Shown one piece after another: positions 5,935-6,755 of a stretch of 6,755 bases of DNA. How positions within the stretch are numbered: the stretch's first letter is position 1; every line of letters starts with the position of its first letter. The notes under the pieces were generated by a model. It did not search any database, was not told where the DNA came from, and saw only the letters and a list, made by a program, of their open reading frames with translations. This DNA comes from Lachnospiraceae bacterium (GTDB taxonomy: Bacteria > Bacillota > Clostridia > Lachnospirales > Lachnospiraceae): contig VSNR01000210.1 in assembly GCA_009774345.1 (NCBI GenBank), forward strand, positions 1-6,755, read 5' to 3'. The position numbers and the translations under genes were made by a program.

Positions 5935-5984
5935 TTGCCTGTCAGGAAACAGCAAGGGGAAAACAGCAAAACAAATGAAACAGC
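5935..5984 (+). repeat. Hairpin plus three AAACAGC direct repeats
   Basis: AAACAGC occurs at 5947-5953, 5961-5967 and 5978-5984, spaced 14 and 17 bases; the first two share a following AA. The first copy is also the right arm of a bulged stem whose left arm is at 5935-5942. Clustered direct repeats next to a hairpin are common in oriT and in relaxosome-accessory binding sites; the function here is inferred from position only. Confidence 0.45.
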
Positions 5985-6059
5985 CTAATTATGGGTGGAG
6001 AAATATTTTACCGGCAGAGTCCTGTTAAATAGATTTGACACTGGAGAAAGGAGTATGGA

Positions 6060-6323
6060 ATGAAGTTATCAAGATATGAACAGGAAGTTGTTATCAATCT
6101 GAATGCAGATGAGGACGAAGCAACAGTTTACACAGCAAATCCGGCATGGATGCGGAAAATGGATAAACTGCATAAGGAGTTTCCAAATGTAATCCGATTG
6201 AAGTCATGGACGGAAGTAAGCAAGACCTATGTTTTACCCAAAAATCTTATTAGGATTGGAAAGCCGAGAACGTTAAGTGAAGCGCAGCTTAGGCACTTAC
6301 AGGATTTGAGGGACAGGACATAA
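6060..6323 (+). CDS. Conserved ICE hypothetical protein, 87 residues
   Basis: ATG 6060 has AAAGGAG (6047-6053) six bases upstream. The protein begins KLSRYEQEVVINLNADEDEA and continues with TVYTANPAWMRKMDKLHKEFP. It then has a LKSWTEVSKTYVLPKNLIRIGKPRTLSE segment ending in a short helix (QLRHLQDLRDR). I recall small proteins with this same MKLSRYEQE start and a KTY-P-K...KPR end from Tn1549-like ICEs, next to the mobilisation genes; none has a known function to my knowledge. A small mixed alpha/beta fold with a basic C-terminal half is likely, with no membrane segment. It is divergent from the XRE regulator and precedes the DUF3847-like gene, so its expression is probably controlled through the repeat-rich region upstream. 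Confidence 0.8.
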   Translation: MKLSRYEQEVVINLNADEDEATVYTANPAWMRKMDKLHKEFPNVIRLKSWTEVSKTYVLPKNLIRIGKPRTLSEAQLRHLQDLRDRT

Positions 6324-6325
6324 AA

Positions 6326-6352
6326 TTTCCATCAAAATGATGTTGATGAAAA
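6326..6352 (+). other. Weak AT-rich hairpin after the 6060 gene
   Basis: CATCAA (6330-6335) pairs with TTGATG (6343-6348) around a 7-base loop; beyond one mismatch TTT (6326-6328) can pair with AAA (6350-6352). It lies directly after the 6060 gene. No T-run follows, so it is at most a weak transcript-end structure. The rest of 6353-6496 shows only a tiny CAGTT/AACTG repeat and GTCCTTTTTT at 6429-6438, which has no strong stem before it. Confidence 0.3.
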
Positions 6353-6496
6353 TACAGTTAAAAACTGAATTAAGATGAAACATAAACAGGTGTAATCAAA
6401 CGCATGAGAGGATATTCAGTATACGGGTGTCCTTTTTTGTATGCCTGTATTTATATACAACATTAACAGCGTTACGGGCAGAGAGGAAGTGAAAAA

Positions 6497-6694
6497 ATGA
6501 GGGAAAGTAAACAGACACGCAGAGAAGTGATTGATGCGGAATTAAAGAAAACAAAAGCAGAACTTGTCATTGCAAAACACAGGGAAGCAAAACTCCGTAA
6601 TCAGATAAAGGGCATGACAGAAAAGGAGCGCAGACACCGCAACATTGTATGGGGAAGCCACTTTGAATACCTTATCAGCCTAAAAGTCGTATAA
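6497..6694 (+). CDS. DUF3847-like small protein, probably C-terminally truncated
   Basis: AGGAAGTG (6484-6491) precedes ATG 6497 by five bases. The 65 residues start with a long charged helix (RREVIDAELKKTKAELVIAK and then HREAKLRNQIKGMTEKERRH), likely a coiled coil, followed by RNIVWGSHFEYLI. This matches the DUF3847 layout as I remember it: an N-terminal coiled coil, then an R-x-HR....G...E-L segment, then a further acidic helical part of about 40 residues. That last part is missing: the frame ends SLKVV and stop right after the HR...EYL segment. In Tn1549-like ICEs this gene sits just before the relaxase and is thought to assist mobilisation. No relaxase follows within the window. The family call is moderate and the truncation is inferred. 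Confidence 0.55.
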   Translation: MRESKQTRREVIDAELKKTKAELVIAKHREAKLRNQIKGMTEKERRHRNIVWGSHFEYLISLKVV

Positions 6695-6755
6695 TGTATA
6701 CTCAAATAATCAGCTAAGAATTACGCCCAGTTTTTCAAGATACAGAGCATCCCTT

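Larger units (their letters stand above)
5687..6059. other. Divergent intergenic control region, candidate oriT
   Basis: This stretch of 373 bases has no convincing gene. It holds the ribosome binding site of the XRE gene on the minus strand and two inverted repeats (5752-5800 and 5835-5857). Further right are two GCGCC motifs (5901-5905, 5922-5926), a bulged hairpin TTGC(C)TGT with ACAGCAA (5935-5942 and 5949-5955), and three AAACAGC direct repeats. It ends with AAAGGAG (6047-6053) for the 6060 gene. In related ICEs the region before the DUF3847 and relaxase genes carries oriT, so this is a reasonable place for it. I cannot point to a nic site. No promoter box is convincing. Confidence 0.45.

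Noticed and set aside
6034..6062. Perfect TTGACA just before the 6060 gene as a -35 box
   Set aside because: A -10 box 17 bases downstream would fall at the start codon, no TATAAT-like sequence is there, and it would leave the gene without its ribosome binding site.
6429..6438. GTCCTTTTTT as an intrinsic terminator
   Set aside because: The only stem that can be drawn before it (AGGAT with GTCCT, mostly extended by G-T wobbles) is too weak.
6404..6466. 20-codon frame MRGYSVYGCPFLYACIY... between the 6060 and 6497 genes
   Set aside because: The only candidate ribosome binding site (AGGTG) is 11 bases away and weak, and the frame is too short to support without conservation data.
6710..6754. 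Minus-strand partial gene at the right edge
   Set aside because: Only 14 codons are visible, with no recognisable motif, so it is mentioned in a finding but not called as a gene.

Overview
The window looks like a piece of an integrative and conjugative element (ICE) of the Tn1549/CTn type from a Firmicutes host, most likely a gut Clostridia/Lachnospiraceae species. The reasons are strong AGGAGG-type ribosome binding sites, moderate GC with A-rich lysine codons, and a gene set typical of these ICEs: a RepA_N-type replication initiator with a DUF6017 C-terminus, a PcfB/DUF3801 protein, a VirD4 coupling protein, a long XRE regulator and a DUF3847-like small protein. The family assignments come from recognising the protein sequences, not from a search. 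No rRNA, tRNA or CRISPR array is visible.

Left part (1-1605): the 3' end of the replication initiator, a palindrome just after its stop, a small minus-strand XRE repressor with its own intrinsic terminator, and a divergent sigma-A-type promoter reading into two small acidic proteins of unknown function (878-1207 and 1237-1605).

Middle (1606-2650): a structured 225-base non-coding stretch with a perfect 19-bp hairpin, a good Shine-Dalgarno before an 8-residue leader frame, and an intrinsic terminator. It precedes an unrecognised 221-residue protein (1831-2496). Then comes a second, perfect copy of the palindrome and a 38-residue hydrophobic-start mini-gene.

Transfer part (2690-4875): pcfB and virD4 overlap by ATGA and are probably translationally coupled. 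VirD4 keeps both membrane segments, Walker A and Walker B, but its C-terminus is replaced near base 4757 by unrelated sequence that also carries the apparent tail of another gene in a different frame. The genes that normally follow virD4 (Maff2, PrgI, VirB4 and so on) are missing, so the element appears to have a large internal deletion or rearrangement.

Right part (4856-6755): a 276-residue XRE regulator on the minus strand, convergent with virD4. A 373-base intergenic region holds a 19-base imperfect inverted repeat, a 6-bp inverted repeat, a hairpin and three AAACAGC direct repeats; it is a candidate control and oriT region. It is followed by a conserved ICE hypothetical protein and an apparently shortened DUF3847-like gene. 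No relaxase is seen in the remaining 60 bases.

Overall I read this as a rearranged, probably transfer-defective ICE remnant that keeps its regulators and coupling-protein operon. The best candidates for undescribed biology are the duplicated palindrome, the structured leader at 1606-1830, and the repeat-rich region at 5752-5984.
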